NCBI GenBank assembly: GCA_942491185.1
Contig: CALOAB010000011.1
Location: forward strand, 1-64,000
Length of the DNA: 64,000 bases
Direction: 5' to 3'
DNA from: SLRI01 sp942491185
Lineage (GTDB): Bacteria > Pseudomonadota > Alphaproteobacteria > Geminicoccales > Geminicoccaceae
Shown: piece by piece, positions 35,068 through 43,005 of the stretch
Position numbering within the stretch: the first letter of the stretch is position 1
Layout: every line of letters begins with the position of its first letter
Program-made: the position numbers and the translations under genes
The notes under the pieces: generated by a model
Told to the model about the DNA's origin: nothing
What the model saw: only the letters and a program-made list of their open reading frames with translations
The model's database searches: none

Positions 35068-35406
35068 ATGGTGATCGGTAGAGCTTTGATGGTGGCCACG
35101 GTCGCCGTGATCCTGACGACGGCAGGCGGCGAGCAGACCGCGCAGGCGCATCACGACAACTGGGGGCTGCCGCTGGTCGGCGGCCTGGTCGGTGGCTATG
35201 CCGCAAAAAGCCTGCTCGACGCCCATAGCGAGGAAGAGCAAGAGGCGCGGCCGGCGCCAGCACCCGCAGCAGCTCCCGCCTCCGCGGGACCGTCGGCAAC
35301 GTCGATCGAGGACAAGCTGAACACCCTCGATAAGCTCGCGGCCGGCGGCTACATCACCAAGGACGAGTACACCGCCCGACGCCAAGCCTTGCTGAACGAG
35401 CTCTAG
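35068..35406 (+). CDS. Small exported protein with C-terminal SHOCT domain
   Basis: Protein of 112 aa. It has a signal sequence (ALMVATVAVILTTAGG), a glycine-rich segment (LPLVGGLVGGYAAKSLLD), a Pro/Ala linker and a C-terminal SHOCT helix pair, IEDKLNTLDKLAAGGYITKDEY. SHOCT domains are short oligomerisation modules at the ends of many unrelated proteins. GGGAGAG precedes the start. It is convergent with the oxidoreductase operon. Confidence 0.75.
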   Translation: MVIGRALMVATVAVILTTAGGEQTAQAHHDNWGLPLVGGLVGGYAAKSLLDAHSEEEQEARPAPAPAAAPASAGPSATSIEDKLNTLDKLAAGGYITKDEYTARRQALLNEL

Positions 35407-35417
35407 GCGTTCTCGCC

Positions 35418-35442
35418 CCCCGAGGCTCAGACCTCCTCGGGG
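35418..35442. terminator. Stem-loop between convergent genes
   Basis: CCCCGAGG / CCTCGGGG form an 8-bp stem around a 9-nt loop. It lies after the SHOCT gene and covers the last codons of the convergent flavoprotein gene. Without a T-run it is only a candidate bidirectional terminator. Confidence 0.35.
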
Positions 35443-37064
35443 ATCATGTCGATGGCACCGCAGGGGCATTCGGCGGCACAGATGCCGCAGCCCTTGCAGT
35501 AGTCGTAGTTGAACTCGAAGCGCTTGCCGGGACCGAGCTTGATCACGGCGTTGTCGGGGCAGACGCCGTAGCAATTGTCGCACTCGAAGCAATTGCCGCA
35601 GCTCAGGCAGCGGCGTGCCTCGAACAGCGCCGTCTCCTCGGTCAACCCGCCCTGCACCTCGTCGAAGCTGCTGGTCCGCCGGGCGATGTCGAGCTGCGGC
35701 TGCACGGTCTTCGGCGCATCGCTGTAGTACCAGTTGTTCAGCCGCTCGAACTCGGCGACCTCCTTGGGCACCTTCGGCTCCAGCGTGACGCCGCGCAGAT
35801 AGGCGTCGATGTAGCGCGCGGCCTTCTTGGCCTGGCCGATGGCGACCGTGACGTTGCGCTCGCCGGGTGACATGTCGCCGCCGCAGAAGAGGCCCGGGTG
35901 GTTGGTCATCATGCTCTGCGGGTCGACCTGCACCACACCGTCCTGGATCACCAGATCCTCGATGCTCTCCAGCAGCGACATGTCGACCTCCTGGCCCAGC
36001 GCCAGGATCAGCGAATCGGTATCGAGCGTCTCGAACTCGCCGGTGGGCTGCGGGTAGCCCTTGTCGTCGAGCGCCATCTTCTCGATCGTGAGCGTGGTGC
36101 CCTCGGCCTTGGTGATGGTGCTCAGCCACTTGACCTTCACACCTTCCTCGAGCGCTTCCTCCAGCTCGAACTGGTGTGCCGGCATCTTTTTCTGGTTGCG
36201 GCGGTAGACGATGACCGCCTCGGTGGCGCCCAGGCGCCGGGCCGTGCGGGCCACGTCGAGCGCGGTGTTGCCGCCGCCATAGACGGCGACCCGGCGGCCG
36301 AGCATCGGTTGCTCGTCGGCGTCCTCCATCGAGCGCAGCACCGAGACCGCATCGAGGATGCGGGCGGAATCCTTGGCCGGGATGTAGGCGCGCTTGGCGA
36401 TGTGCGCACCGATCGCCAGAAACACGGCCTCGGCCTTCTCGGCCTCCATGGTGGCGGCGATGTCCTCGACCGGCTCGTTGTAGCGGAAGGTCACGCCCAT
36501 ATCGGCGATGCGCTGCACCTCGCCATCGAGCACGTCGCGGGGCAGGCGGTATTTGGGAATGCCGTAGCGCATCATGCCGCCCGGCGCCGAGCCGGCCTCG
36601 ATCACCGTCACGGTGTGGCCCATGCGGCGCAGCTGGTAGGCGGCAGACAGGCCGGACGGACCGGCACCGATCACCAGCACATGCCGCCCGCTTTCCTCGG
36701 CTGGAGGGGTGAACTTCCAGCCCAAGCGGAGCGCCTCGTCGCCGAGAAAGCGCTCGACCGAGTTGATGCCGACGGCCGAGTCCAGCTTCGCCCGGTTACA
36801 GACCTTCTCGCAGGTGTGGTAGCACACCCGGCCCATGATCGCGGGCAGGGGGTTGTCCTTGGTCAGATGCCGCCAGGCGGCCTCGTAGTCGCCGCTTTCG
36901 GCGTGAAACAGCCAGCCCTGGATGTCCTCGCCGGCCGGGCACTCGTTGTTGCAGGGCGGCAGGCGGTCGACATAGATCGGCCGCTCGGTGCGCCAGGTGC
37001 CGGTCTTGTTGGCGAGCGACGAGCCCGGGTCGAGGGTGATGGCGAAGGGCTTGTTCATGGTCAT
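35427..37064 (-). CDS. GltD-like NAD(P)H flavoprotein with C-terminal 4Fe-4S ferredoxin domains
   Basis: Protein of 545 aa. The N-terminal Fer4_20 region has PPCNNECPAGEDIQGW and CYHTCEKVCNRAKLD. FAD binding is at VIGAGPSGLSAAYQLRRMG and NAD(P) binding at AVYGGGNTALDVARTARRLG. The C-terminus carries two 4Fe-4S sets, CLSCGNCFECDNCYGVCP and CKGCGICAAECP. It is translationally coupled (ATGA) to the oxidoreductase beta subunit. It probably moves electrons between the 2-oxoacid oxidoreductase and NAD(P)H, taking the place of the small delta ferredoxin subunit. Confidence 0.9.
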   Translation of the reverse strand: MTMNKPFAITLDPGSSLANKTGTWRTERPIYVDRLPPCNNECPAGEDIQGWLFHAESGDYEAAWRHLTKDNPLPAIMGRVCYHTCEKVCNRAKLDSAVGINSVERFLGDEALRLGWKFTPPAEESGRHVLVIGAGPSGLSAAYQLRRMGHTVTVIEAGSAPGGMMRYGIPKYRLPRDVLDGEVQRIADMGVTFRYNEPVEDIAATMEAEKAEAVFLAIGAHIAKRAYIPAKDSARILDAVSVLRSMEDADEQPMLGRRVAVYGGGNTALDVARTARRLGATEAVIVYRRNQKKMPAHQFELEEALEEGVKVKWLSTITKAEGTTLTIEKMALDDKGYPQPTGEFETLDTDSLILALGQEVDMSLLESIEDLVIQDGVVQVDPQSMMTNHPGLFCGGDMSPGERNVTVAIGQAKKAARYIDAYLRGVTLEPKVPKEVAEFERLNNWYYSDAPKTVQPQLDIARRTSSFDEVQGGLTEETALFEARRCLSCGNCFECDNCYGVCPDNAVIKLGPGKRFEFNYDYCKGCGICAAECPCGAIDMIPEEV

Positions 37065-38080
37065 GCGGCGGTCTCCACGTCGAGCAGCCCGAAGCGCTCG
37101 ATATTGCGGTCTGCGGCAGCCTGGATGCGGGCGACGATGTCCGGCCGGCCGGGGTCGCCGAACAGATGCGCGAAGCGCTTTTGCGGTCTTAGATACTCAT
37201 CGACCGGCACGCGGTGGCGGATCTTGGTGGACTCGGTCACGGCACCATTCTCGGCCTCGAAGATCGGGAAGATGCCGGTCTCGCGCACCAGCCTTGCCAG
37301 CTTGATGGTGTCGCGGCTGGCCGAGCCCCACCCCAGCGGGCAGGGCACGAAAACGTGGATGTAGCGGGCACCGTGCATCGACATCGCCTTTACGACCTTC
37401 GCCTCCAGGTCGTGCAGGTCGGCGACGGTGGCGGTGGCGACATACGGGATCTCGTGCGCCATCGCGATCAGCGGCAGGTTCTTGCCCTTGCCGAACTCCG
37501 CGCCGGGCTCCGGCCCCAATGGCATCGTCGTCGCGGTGCGGGCCGCCGGCGGGGTCGCCGAGCTGCGCTGCACGCCGGTGTTCATGTAGCCTTCGTTGTC
37601 GTAGCAGATGTAGAGCACGTCATCGTTGCGCTCGAACATGCCAGAGAGGCAGCCGAAGCCGATATCGGTGGTGCCGCCGTCGCCGCCCTGGGCGATGACG
37701 CGGGTCACGCTCTGCTCGAGGCCGGCCTTTTGCGCCTTGATCTTGAGCGCCGCGGCGATCCCGCTGCCGACGGCTGCGGCGTTGCCGAAGAGCGAATGCA
37801 GCCAGGGCAGCTGCCACGACGTTTCGGGGTAGGGGGTGGAGAACACCTCCAGGCAACCGGTGGCGTTGGCGGCGATGAGCTGGCCGTTGGTTGCCCGCAT
37901 CGCCGCGTCCACGGCATAGCGGGCACCCAGCGCCTCGCCGCAACCCTGGCACGCGCGGTGCCCGGAATTGATCGAGTTGTTGCGGGCTTCTGATGCCTGC
38001 ACGGTGCGGTCGGCCTGCGGCAGCAGCCGATTGCCGACGGTGAAGGTGCCGGTTTGGTAGAACTTGACCTGCTGGCTCAT
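37061..38080 (-). CDS. 2-oxoacid:acceptor oxidoreductase beta subunit (PorB-like)
   Basis: Thiamine-diphosphate-binding subunit, 339 aa. The Fe-S/TPP region begins HRACQGCGEALGARYAVD, the TPP-Mg motif is GGDGGTTDIGFGCLSGMFER, and YDNEGYMNTGVQRSSATP is typical of pyruvate:ferredoxin oxidoreductase beta chains. The ATG at 38080 has GAGGAAG upstream; the open frame before it is antisense-like residue over porA. It catalyses oxidative decarboxylation of a 2-oxoacid to acyl-CoA together with the alpha subunit. Confidence 0.94.
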   Translation of the reverse strand: MSQQVKFYQTGTFTVGNRLLPQADRTVQASEARNNSINSGHRACQGCGEALGARYAVDAAMRATNGQLIAANATGCLEVFSTPYPETSWQLPWLHSLFGNAAAVGSGIAAALKIKAQKAGLEQSVTRVIAQGGDGGTTDIGFGCLSGMFERNDDVLYICYDNEGYMNTGVQRSSATPPAARTATTMPLGPEPGAEFGKGKNLPLIAMAHEIPYVATATVADLHDLEAKVVKAMSMHGARYIHVFVPCPLGWGSASRDTIKLARLVRETGIFPIFEAENGAVTESTKIRHRVPVDEYLRPQKRFAHLFGDPGRPDIVARIQAAADRNIERFGLLDVETAA

Positions 38081-38093
38081 CGGGCTTCCTCGA

Positions 38094-39347
38094 TCAATGG
38101 ACTTTGGCGGCGACGGTGCCGATGTCGCGCAAGAGGTTCTCGGCAATCGGCCCGGTGCGCCGCATCTTGGCCTCGCGGGCCAGATGGCGGTTGACGATGC
38201 CGTGGTCGAGATCGAGGAAGGTGAGCGGCTCGAGCTTGTCCTCGATGGCCTTGCCCAGCATCTCGAGCAGCGAGGCCTGGGTGATCGAGCGGCCGCCGAG
38301 CCCGGCAACGACGGTGTAGCCGCTGAGCTGGATGCCCGAAAGCGCGAGGCGCACATCGGTGGAGACGACGCCGCCGAGGCCGACCGAGAAGCTCTTTTCC
38401 AGGACGACCACCCGCTTGGCATTGGCGAGTGCGGCGCGCACCGCGGCGAGCGGGAACGGTCTGAAGGAGCGGATCGACAAGAGGCCCACCTTCTGGCCGG
38501 CGTCGCGCATGGTGTCGACCACCTCCTCGAGCGTGCCGACCACCGAGCCCAGGGCCACGACGATGGTCTCGGCATCCTCGGTGCGGTAGCTGCGCACCAG
38601 ACCGCCCGAGGCACGGCCGAAGGCGGCCTCGAAGTCGGCCGCGATCTCCGGGATACGGTCGAGCGCCATCAGCTGCTTGGCGTGCGCCAGATAGCGCACC
38701 TCCATGAAGGCCTCGGGTCCGACCATGGCACCGATCGAGACCGGGTCCGCCGGGTCGAGCACCTGGCGCGGCTCGTAGGGCGGCAGGAAGGCGTCGACCT
38801 GGGCCTGCTCGGGCATGTCGACCTGCTCATAAGCGTGGGTGAGGATGAAGCCGTCCATGCAGACCATCACCGGCATGGAGAGCTCCTCGCCGAGCTTGAA
38901 GGCCTGGATGTGCAGATCCAGCGCCTCCTGGTTGCTCTCGGCAAAGAGCTGGATCCAGCCGCAGTCGCGCTGGCTCATCGAATCGCTGTGGTCGTTCCAG
39001 ATATTGATCGGTGCGCCGATTGCCCGGTTGGCCACCGTCATGACGATCGGCAGGCCGAGCCCGGACGCGTTGTAGACCGCCTCGGCCATGAACAGGAGGC
39101 CCTGGCTGGCGGTCGCCGTGTAGGTGCGGGCACCGGCAGCCGAGCTGCCGATGGCGACGCTCATCGCCGCGAACTCGCTCTCGACGTTCATGAACTCGCA
39201 GTCGGTGAGCGTCTGGCCTTTGACCAGCACGCCCAGCCCTTCGACGATATGGGTCTGCGGCGAGATCGGGTAGGCACAGATCACCTCCGGCCGGCACAGC
39301 GCCACCGCCTGGGCGACGGCCTGCGAGCCTTCGATCTGCTTCTTCAT
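38094..39347 (-). CDS. 2-oxoacid:acceptor oxidoreductase alpha subunit (PorA-like)
   Basis: Protein of 417 aa with the pyrimidine-binding TPP domain: EGSQAVAQAVALCRPEVICA, then YPISPQTHIVEGL, NVESEFAAMSVAIGSSAAGA and TASQGLLFMAEAVYNASG. Domain II includes VVALGSVVGTLEEVVD. This is the pyruvate-type alpha chain. Its ATG overlaps the gamma subunit stop. Confidence 0.94.
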   Translation of the reverse strand: MKKQIEGSQAVAQAVALCRPEVICAYPISPQTHIVEGLGVLVKGQTLTDCEFMNVESEFAAMSVAIGSSAAGARTYTATASQGLLFMAEAVYNASGLGLPIVMTVANRAIGAPINIWNDHSDSMSQRDCGWIQLFAESNQEALDLHIQAFKLGEELSMPVMVCMDGFILTHAYEQVDMPEQAQVDAFLPPYEPRQVLDPADPVSIGAMVGPEAFMEVRYLAHAKQLMALDRIPEIAADFEAAFGRASGGLVRSYRTEDAETIVVALGSVVGTLEEVVDTMRDAGQKVGLLSIRSFRPFPLAAVRAALANAKRVVVLEKSFSVGLGGVVSTDVRLALSGIQLSGYTVVAGLGGRSITQASLLEMLGKAIEDKLEPLTFLDLDHGIVNRHLAREAKMRRTGPIAENLLRDIGTVAAKVH

Positions 39348-39943
39348 GGCCTCGCCTCCTGCGGCGCCATCGGTCGGGCGCTCGTCATGTCCTGGATTGT
39401 CTCATAAGCTTCGCTCGCCGCGGCGATATTGCCCTCGGCGACGACGCCCTTGAACTTGTCGCCGATCGCATGGACCACCGCATTGAGCTGGATCATGCCG
39501 CTGAGCGCGGCAAAGCCACCGAGCAGCACCGCGTTGGGCAGCGGCCGGCCGAGATGCTTCAAGGCGATCTCGCTCGCCGGCAGGGTGATCAGCCGATCAC
39601 GGCGGTGGCGGGCGGCGATATCGTCGAGGTCGAGCTCGTCGAAGCTGCGCTTGGTGTTGATCAGCACGTAGCCGTCGGGCTTCAATCCCTGGAAGACATC
39701 GACCTGGTGCAGCAGCGTCGGGTCCTGGACGATGAGCACGTCCGGCGCGATGATCGGCTCGCGCAGGCGGATCGGGTTCTCGTCGATGCGGCAGAACGAG
39801 ACGACGGGTGCCCCGGTGCGCTCGGAGCCGAAGCTCGGGAAGGCCTGGGCATGGCTGCCCTGCCAGAAGGCCGCGATGGAGAGCATCTCGGCCGCGGTCA
39901 CCACGCCTTGGCCGCCACGGCCGTGGATTCGGATCTGCAGCAT
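39344..39943 (-). CDS. 2-oxoacid:acceptor oxidoreductase gamma subunit (PorG-like)
   Basis: Protein of 199 aa that opens MLQIRIHGRGGQGVVTAAEM, followed by AQAFPSFGSERTGAPVVSF, the hallmark of gamma subunits. The ATG at 39943 follows GGAGAGG and gives the usual length. First gene of the four-gene operon gamma-alpha-beta-flavoprotein. The upstream region contains repeat copy C. Confidence 0.93.
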   Translation of the reverse strand: MLQIRIHGRGGQGVVTAAEMLSIAAFWQGSHAQAFPSFGSERTGAPVVSFCRIDENPIRLREPIIAPDVLIVQDPTLLHQVDVFQGLKPDGYVLINTKRSFDELDLDDIAARHRRDRLITLPASEIALKHLGRPLPNAVLLGGFAALSGMIQLNAVVHAIGDKFKGVVAEGNIAAASEAYETIQDMTSARPMAPQEARP

Positions 39944-40240
39944 CTCGTCGCCTCTCCCTGCCGCCGCTTCCCCCGGCCCGTTCCGGATCGTCAGCGATTG
40001 ACCTGTTTCGATCTCGACATCGTTCCGCTCGGCGAGCCCGACCGCAGCGACGCTCACTCAGCGCTTTGCGGCAACGACCACCTTGGCCCAATGAAAACCA
40101 CTCTGGCCGCGGCGGCAACAGCTTCCTGGCCGGCGCGTCAAGCAACCGCGCCGCGTCCCCTTCTCGGCAAGGCCGCAGCGCCGCGCCGCCGGACACATGG
40201 CCACAGCCGAGGACGACGTCGGGCCTGGTGCCGCGATCCT

Positions 40241-40545
40241 TCGGGTTCGTTCGGCGATCGGCGATCGCCGGGTTCAGCGGCCCTCTCAGGGCGGTCCGCT
40301 GGCGGTGGTCACAGACGTGAGCCGATCGCCCTGGGACGGCGGCCACCTGCGACAAGCTGTCAGCTCGGGTTCCGATCCCGAGAGCCGGGTTCGTTCGTCG
40401 GATTCTCGGGTTCGCTCGTCGATCTGGTGGGTTCGTTCGTCGCTCCGAGGTGCCGGCGTGGGTTCGTTTGCCCCGATTTTTGCGCTATACGCTACATAAC
40501 GATCGCTTATGAGTCGCTATATGCGACATTTCTCGGGTTCCGTTG
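40241..40545 (+). repeat. Dispersed repeat, copy C (truncated on the right)
   Basis: Nearly identical to copy B from TGCGACAAGCTGTCAGCTCG through the 21-bp repeats, CATAACGATCGCTTATG (40495-40511) and GTCGCTATATGCGAC (40513-40527). The identity stops at GGGTTCCGTTG (40545), where copy B continues into its GTTGC palindromes. The sequence that follows is AT-rich and unrelated. The copy therefore marks a junction with inserted DNA. Confidence 0.85.
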
Positions 40546-40690
40546 GCAGAAAGGAAGCAAGATTGATTCTGCTTTTCTTACCGCGTATCGCCTACAACAC
40601 GCATCGAGCAAGCGCCATCAATCAGCTTTATCCAAGCCACTACGCATCAACCGTCCGTCTGCAGCTTCGACCCACCCCAACCTACTGACT

Positions 40691-41332
40691 ATGTCGTGGC
40701 GCGACTACGTGACCGCAGTTGAGCATTCGCCACATCACGACCGTGATTGCCGCCTCAAACTTTTGCGGAAAGTGAGGACATTGCTGAGCAGTGTCGACAC
40801 ATTTTCTGACCTGAAGCTTGAACAGCGAAAGGCGGTCGCTGGCGTGTTGGGGCGGAAGGAAAAACTCGGCACAGACTTGGGCGACATTGACTGGGGCTGG
40901 TTCGGATCGATGAATGGTGCAGGATCATTTAAAAACAGAATTGGAGAAAATGACCAGCACCTTAGTTCTGCACTGGAGCACATACCGACCACGGGTGAGG
41001 TGACCCCAGATGATTACCGAGCCTTCATCGAGGATTTTTGTCGTGCGTTCGAAAATTCAAAAAGGAAGGGGCGGGTTCCAACCGCAAGCCGATTGCTGGC
41101 AATGAAGCGTCCCGACTACTTTGTCTGCGTTGACAAACAGAACATTCATTTGATGAGCGATGATCTCGGATTTGCTCGAACCACTCTGGATTTCGAACGA
41201 TATTGGACCGAGATAATTGAGCCGATAACCCGGTCCATCTGGTGGCAGGTACGTCGACCTCTTGGGGTAGAAGGTAGGATCTGGGATGGTCGGGCTGCAA
41301 TGCTTGATGCCATCTACTACCAGCCAACGTAA
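40691..41332 (+). CDS. Unrecognised protein in AT-rich island, possible defence-type gene
   Basis: Protein of 213 aa with codon use and base composition clearly more AT-rich than the neighbours, indicating transfer. Visible features are an N-terminal helical part (MSWRDYVTAVEHSPHHDRDC), then GSMNGAGSFKNRI, then a C-terminal block, PTASRLLAMKRPDYFVCVD, followed by WWQVRRPLG. I recall C-terminal blocks of this sort in uncharacterised proteins of mobile and defence islands, but cannot name a family. The ATG at 40691 is the first convincing start; the frame is open further upstream across the repeat. Confidence 0.6.
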   Translation: MSWRDYVTAVEHSPHHDRDCRLKLLRKVRTLLSSVDTFSDLKLEQRKAVAGVLGRKEKLGTDLGDIDWGWFGSMNGAGSFKNRIGENDQHLSSALEHIPTTGEVTPDDYRAFIEDFCRAFENSKRKGRVPTASRLLAMKRPDYFVCVDKQNIHLMSDDLGFARTTLDFERYWTEIIEPITRSIWWQVRRPLGVEGRIWDGRAAMLDAIYYQPT

Positions 41333-41359
41333 CACCCAGCAGATCGATAAAATGCGTGC

Positions 41360-41524
41360 CTAAAGGTTCCGCCGTGCCCGCTCGATCGCACTGGCTGCAT
41401 CGGCGGCGATCTGGCCCTGGCTCTGGCGAAAGCCGTTCGCATCGGGTGTGGTCATGTCCATCACCACGGTGACCGGCTGCCGCGTGTCACTGGCCGAGCC
41501 CGCGCGGCGACTGGAGGTGTCAGA
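41360..41524 (-). pseudogene. C-terminal remnant of a phage/GTA tail tape-measure gene
   Basis: The minus-strand frame ending at TAG (41362-41360) encodes QPVTVVMDMTTPDANGFRQS, then QGQIAADAASAIERARRNL. This pattern (VTVNVxTPDxxSFRRSxGQ...AR.v.RGRR.L) is the C-terminus of lambdoid/GTA tail tape-measure proteins. The upstream portion is cut off at about 41524 by AT-rich DNA. No other phage gene is seen nearby. Confidence 0.55.
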
Positions 41525-41766
41525 CACTTCCAACAAACTCTTTTGATTTCAAACCTTTGTATGGGCCTTCTGGGACAGATCGCTTCTCAAAAATGCTCTG
41601 CCTCGAAGATCAACCGGACGATTCACTTGCTAATTTTTGCCGCCTCGACCATCCACGGCTGCGATGGAACGGATGGGTGCGGGAAGGCGCGCCTTCCCGC
41701 CTTCCTTTCTTACTGCCACCGGGTCGCTGTCGATGCGGCAACCGGTATCCTTGTGGCATCGCCGCG
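41525..41766. other. AT-rich non-coding stretch with an inverted hairpin repeat
   Basis: No gene is recognisable. The stretch contains GCGGGAAGGC-GC-GCCTTCCCGC (41679-41700), a perfect stem matching, in inverse orientation and with similar flanks, the hairpin at 29154-29176. Confidence 0.5.
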
Positions 41767-42084
41767 TCAAAGCGCCCGGCGGGCGTCGCGGGTCATGCGG
41801 GCTTCTACATAGGGGCGAAGACCGCCGTTGAAGGCGATGTCGGCCTTGCGGTCGAGGGTGTCGCCGAGCGTGTCCTTGCGTTGGACGAGGTCGATGAGGC
41901 CGAAGGTGGTGTCGGGGGCGAGGTCGAGCAGAAGGTCGATGTCACTCTCGGGCCTGGCCGTGCCGCGGGCTCGTGAGCCGACGAGGGCGATCGACCGCAC
42001 GCCCTTGGCCGCAAGCGCGCTCGCGTGGATCGCCAGAATGCGCTCCAGCTCTGGCACGAGGTCGATGTCGCTCATCGAGGACAT
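41767..42084 (-). CDS. MNT-type nucleotidyltransferase (minimal NTase), orphan
   Basis: Protein of 105 aa with the minimal nucleotidyltransferase motif SIALVGSRARGTARPESDID followed by LLLDL: GSxxxG...DxD, the metal and nucleotide site. MNT proteins usually form a toxin-antitoxin pair with a HEPN protein, in which the MNT AMPylates the toxin. No HEPN-like gene is on either side; downstream is non-coding DNA. The start may also be the ATG at 42072 (MSDIDLVPEL). Confidence 0.82.
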   Translation of the reverse strand: MSSMSDIDLVPELERILAIHASALAAKGVRSIALVGSRARGTARPESDIDLLLDLAPDTTFGLIDLVQRKDTLGDTLDRKADIAFNGGLRPYVEARMTRDARRAL

Positions 42085-42171
42085 GCGGCGCTGCTCGGTC
42101 GTGGCTCGATGCCCGCACTACGCCACGAATGCCCAAGGCGGCGCCACCGAAACCGGCACCTGGCAAACACC

Positions 42172-42179
42172 GCTCAACC
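42172..42179 (+). repeat. IS66 target-site duplication, left
   Basis: GCTCAACC directly before the left end of the IS66 element; identical to 45743-45750. Eight bases is the normal IS66 target duplication. Confidence 0.85.
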
Positions 42180-42263
42180 GTGAGCGTCCGGCCTCCCCGC
42201 CCTTGCTGATGTAACGGTTCTGTCGATCATGGGCGGTGAGCTGGACGAAGGTGTCCACTCTGC

Positions 42264-42656
42264 ATGGTGGACACTTTCGTGGCCGGATCGCCCAAGGAGC
42301 GGCGCCGTTATCGGCGCTGGAGTGAGGAAGCGAAGCGGGCGATTTGCCTGGAGACTCGAGCACCGGGTGTGTCGGTTGCGCAGGTGGCGCAGCGGCATGC
42401 GGTGAACGCCAATCTGATCTTCAAGTGGCTTCGCGATCCTCGGTTTGCGCCCGGCGGGATGCTGGAGGGGGCGCCGGTGTTCCTGCCGGTTCAGCTGCAT
42501 CACGAGGATGCGGCGAGGGGCGCGTCAGCACCGGCCATCGACGGCAGCCATGGCCACGTCGAGATCGTGCTCGGTACCGGCCATCGGGTGAGCATCGAGG
42601 GCTCATTCGATAGTGCCGCCATTGCCGAACTCTTGAAGGCGCTGACCAAACGATGA
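42264..42656 (+). CDS. tnpA: IS66 accessory protein TnpA
   Basis: HTH protein of 130 aa encoded first in IS66 elements. It contains RYRRWSEEAKRAICLETRAP and VSVAQVAQRHAVNANLIFKW, the helix-turn-helix of the family. It overlaps tnpB by four bases (ATGA). It is required for IS66 transposition, probably in DNA binding. Confidence 0.93.
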   Translation: MVDTFVAGSPKERRRYRRWSEEAKRAICLETRAPGVSVAQVAQRHAVNANLIFKWLRDPRFAPGGMLEGAPVFLPVQLHHEDAARGASAPAIDGSHGHVEIVLGTGHRVSIEGSFDSAAIAELLKALTKR

Positions 42657-43000
42657 TCCCGGTCCCGGCACAGACGAAGGTGTGGCTGGCGGCCGGTGTC
42701 ACCGACATGAGAAAGGGCTTCAATGGGCTCTCGGCGCTGGCCGAGAAGCAGCTGAGGCAGGACCCTTATTCGGGTCATTTGTTCGTTTTTCGCGGCCGCC
42801 GCGGTGACCTGATTAAATTGATCTGGTTCGACGGCCAGGGTGCCTGCCTGTTCAGCAAGCGGCTGGAACGCGGCAGGTTTGTGTGGCCGTCCCCCGCGCA
42901 GGGCCGCGTCACGATCACCTCGGCGCAATTGGCGATGTTGCTCGAAGGGATTGATTGGCGGGCACCGCAACGAACCTGGCGCCCACTGACAACAGGCTGA
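42653..43000 (+). CDS. tnpB: IS66 accessory protein TnpB (Orf2)
   Basis: Protein of 115 aa, full family length: GVTDMRKGFNGLSALAE, DPYSGHLFVFRGRRGDLIKL and CLFSKRLERGRFVWP are the invariant blocks of IS66 Orf2. A second transposon has landed six bases after its stop, leaving the gene itself intact. Confidence 0.95.
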   Translation: MIPVPAQTKVWLAAGVTDMRKGFNGLSALAEKQLRQDPYSGHLFVFRGRRGDLIKLIWFDGQGACLFSKRLERGRFVWPSPAQGRVTITSAQLAMLLEGIDWRAPQRTWRPLTTG

Positions 43001-43005
43001 GTTCT

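Noticed and set aside
39470..40690. N-terminal extension of the AT-rich island gene
   Set aside because: The open frame upstream of 40691 crosses the oxidoreductase gene in antisense and the repeat; the protein only becomes coherent after the ATG at 40691.
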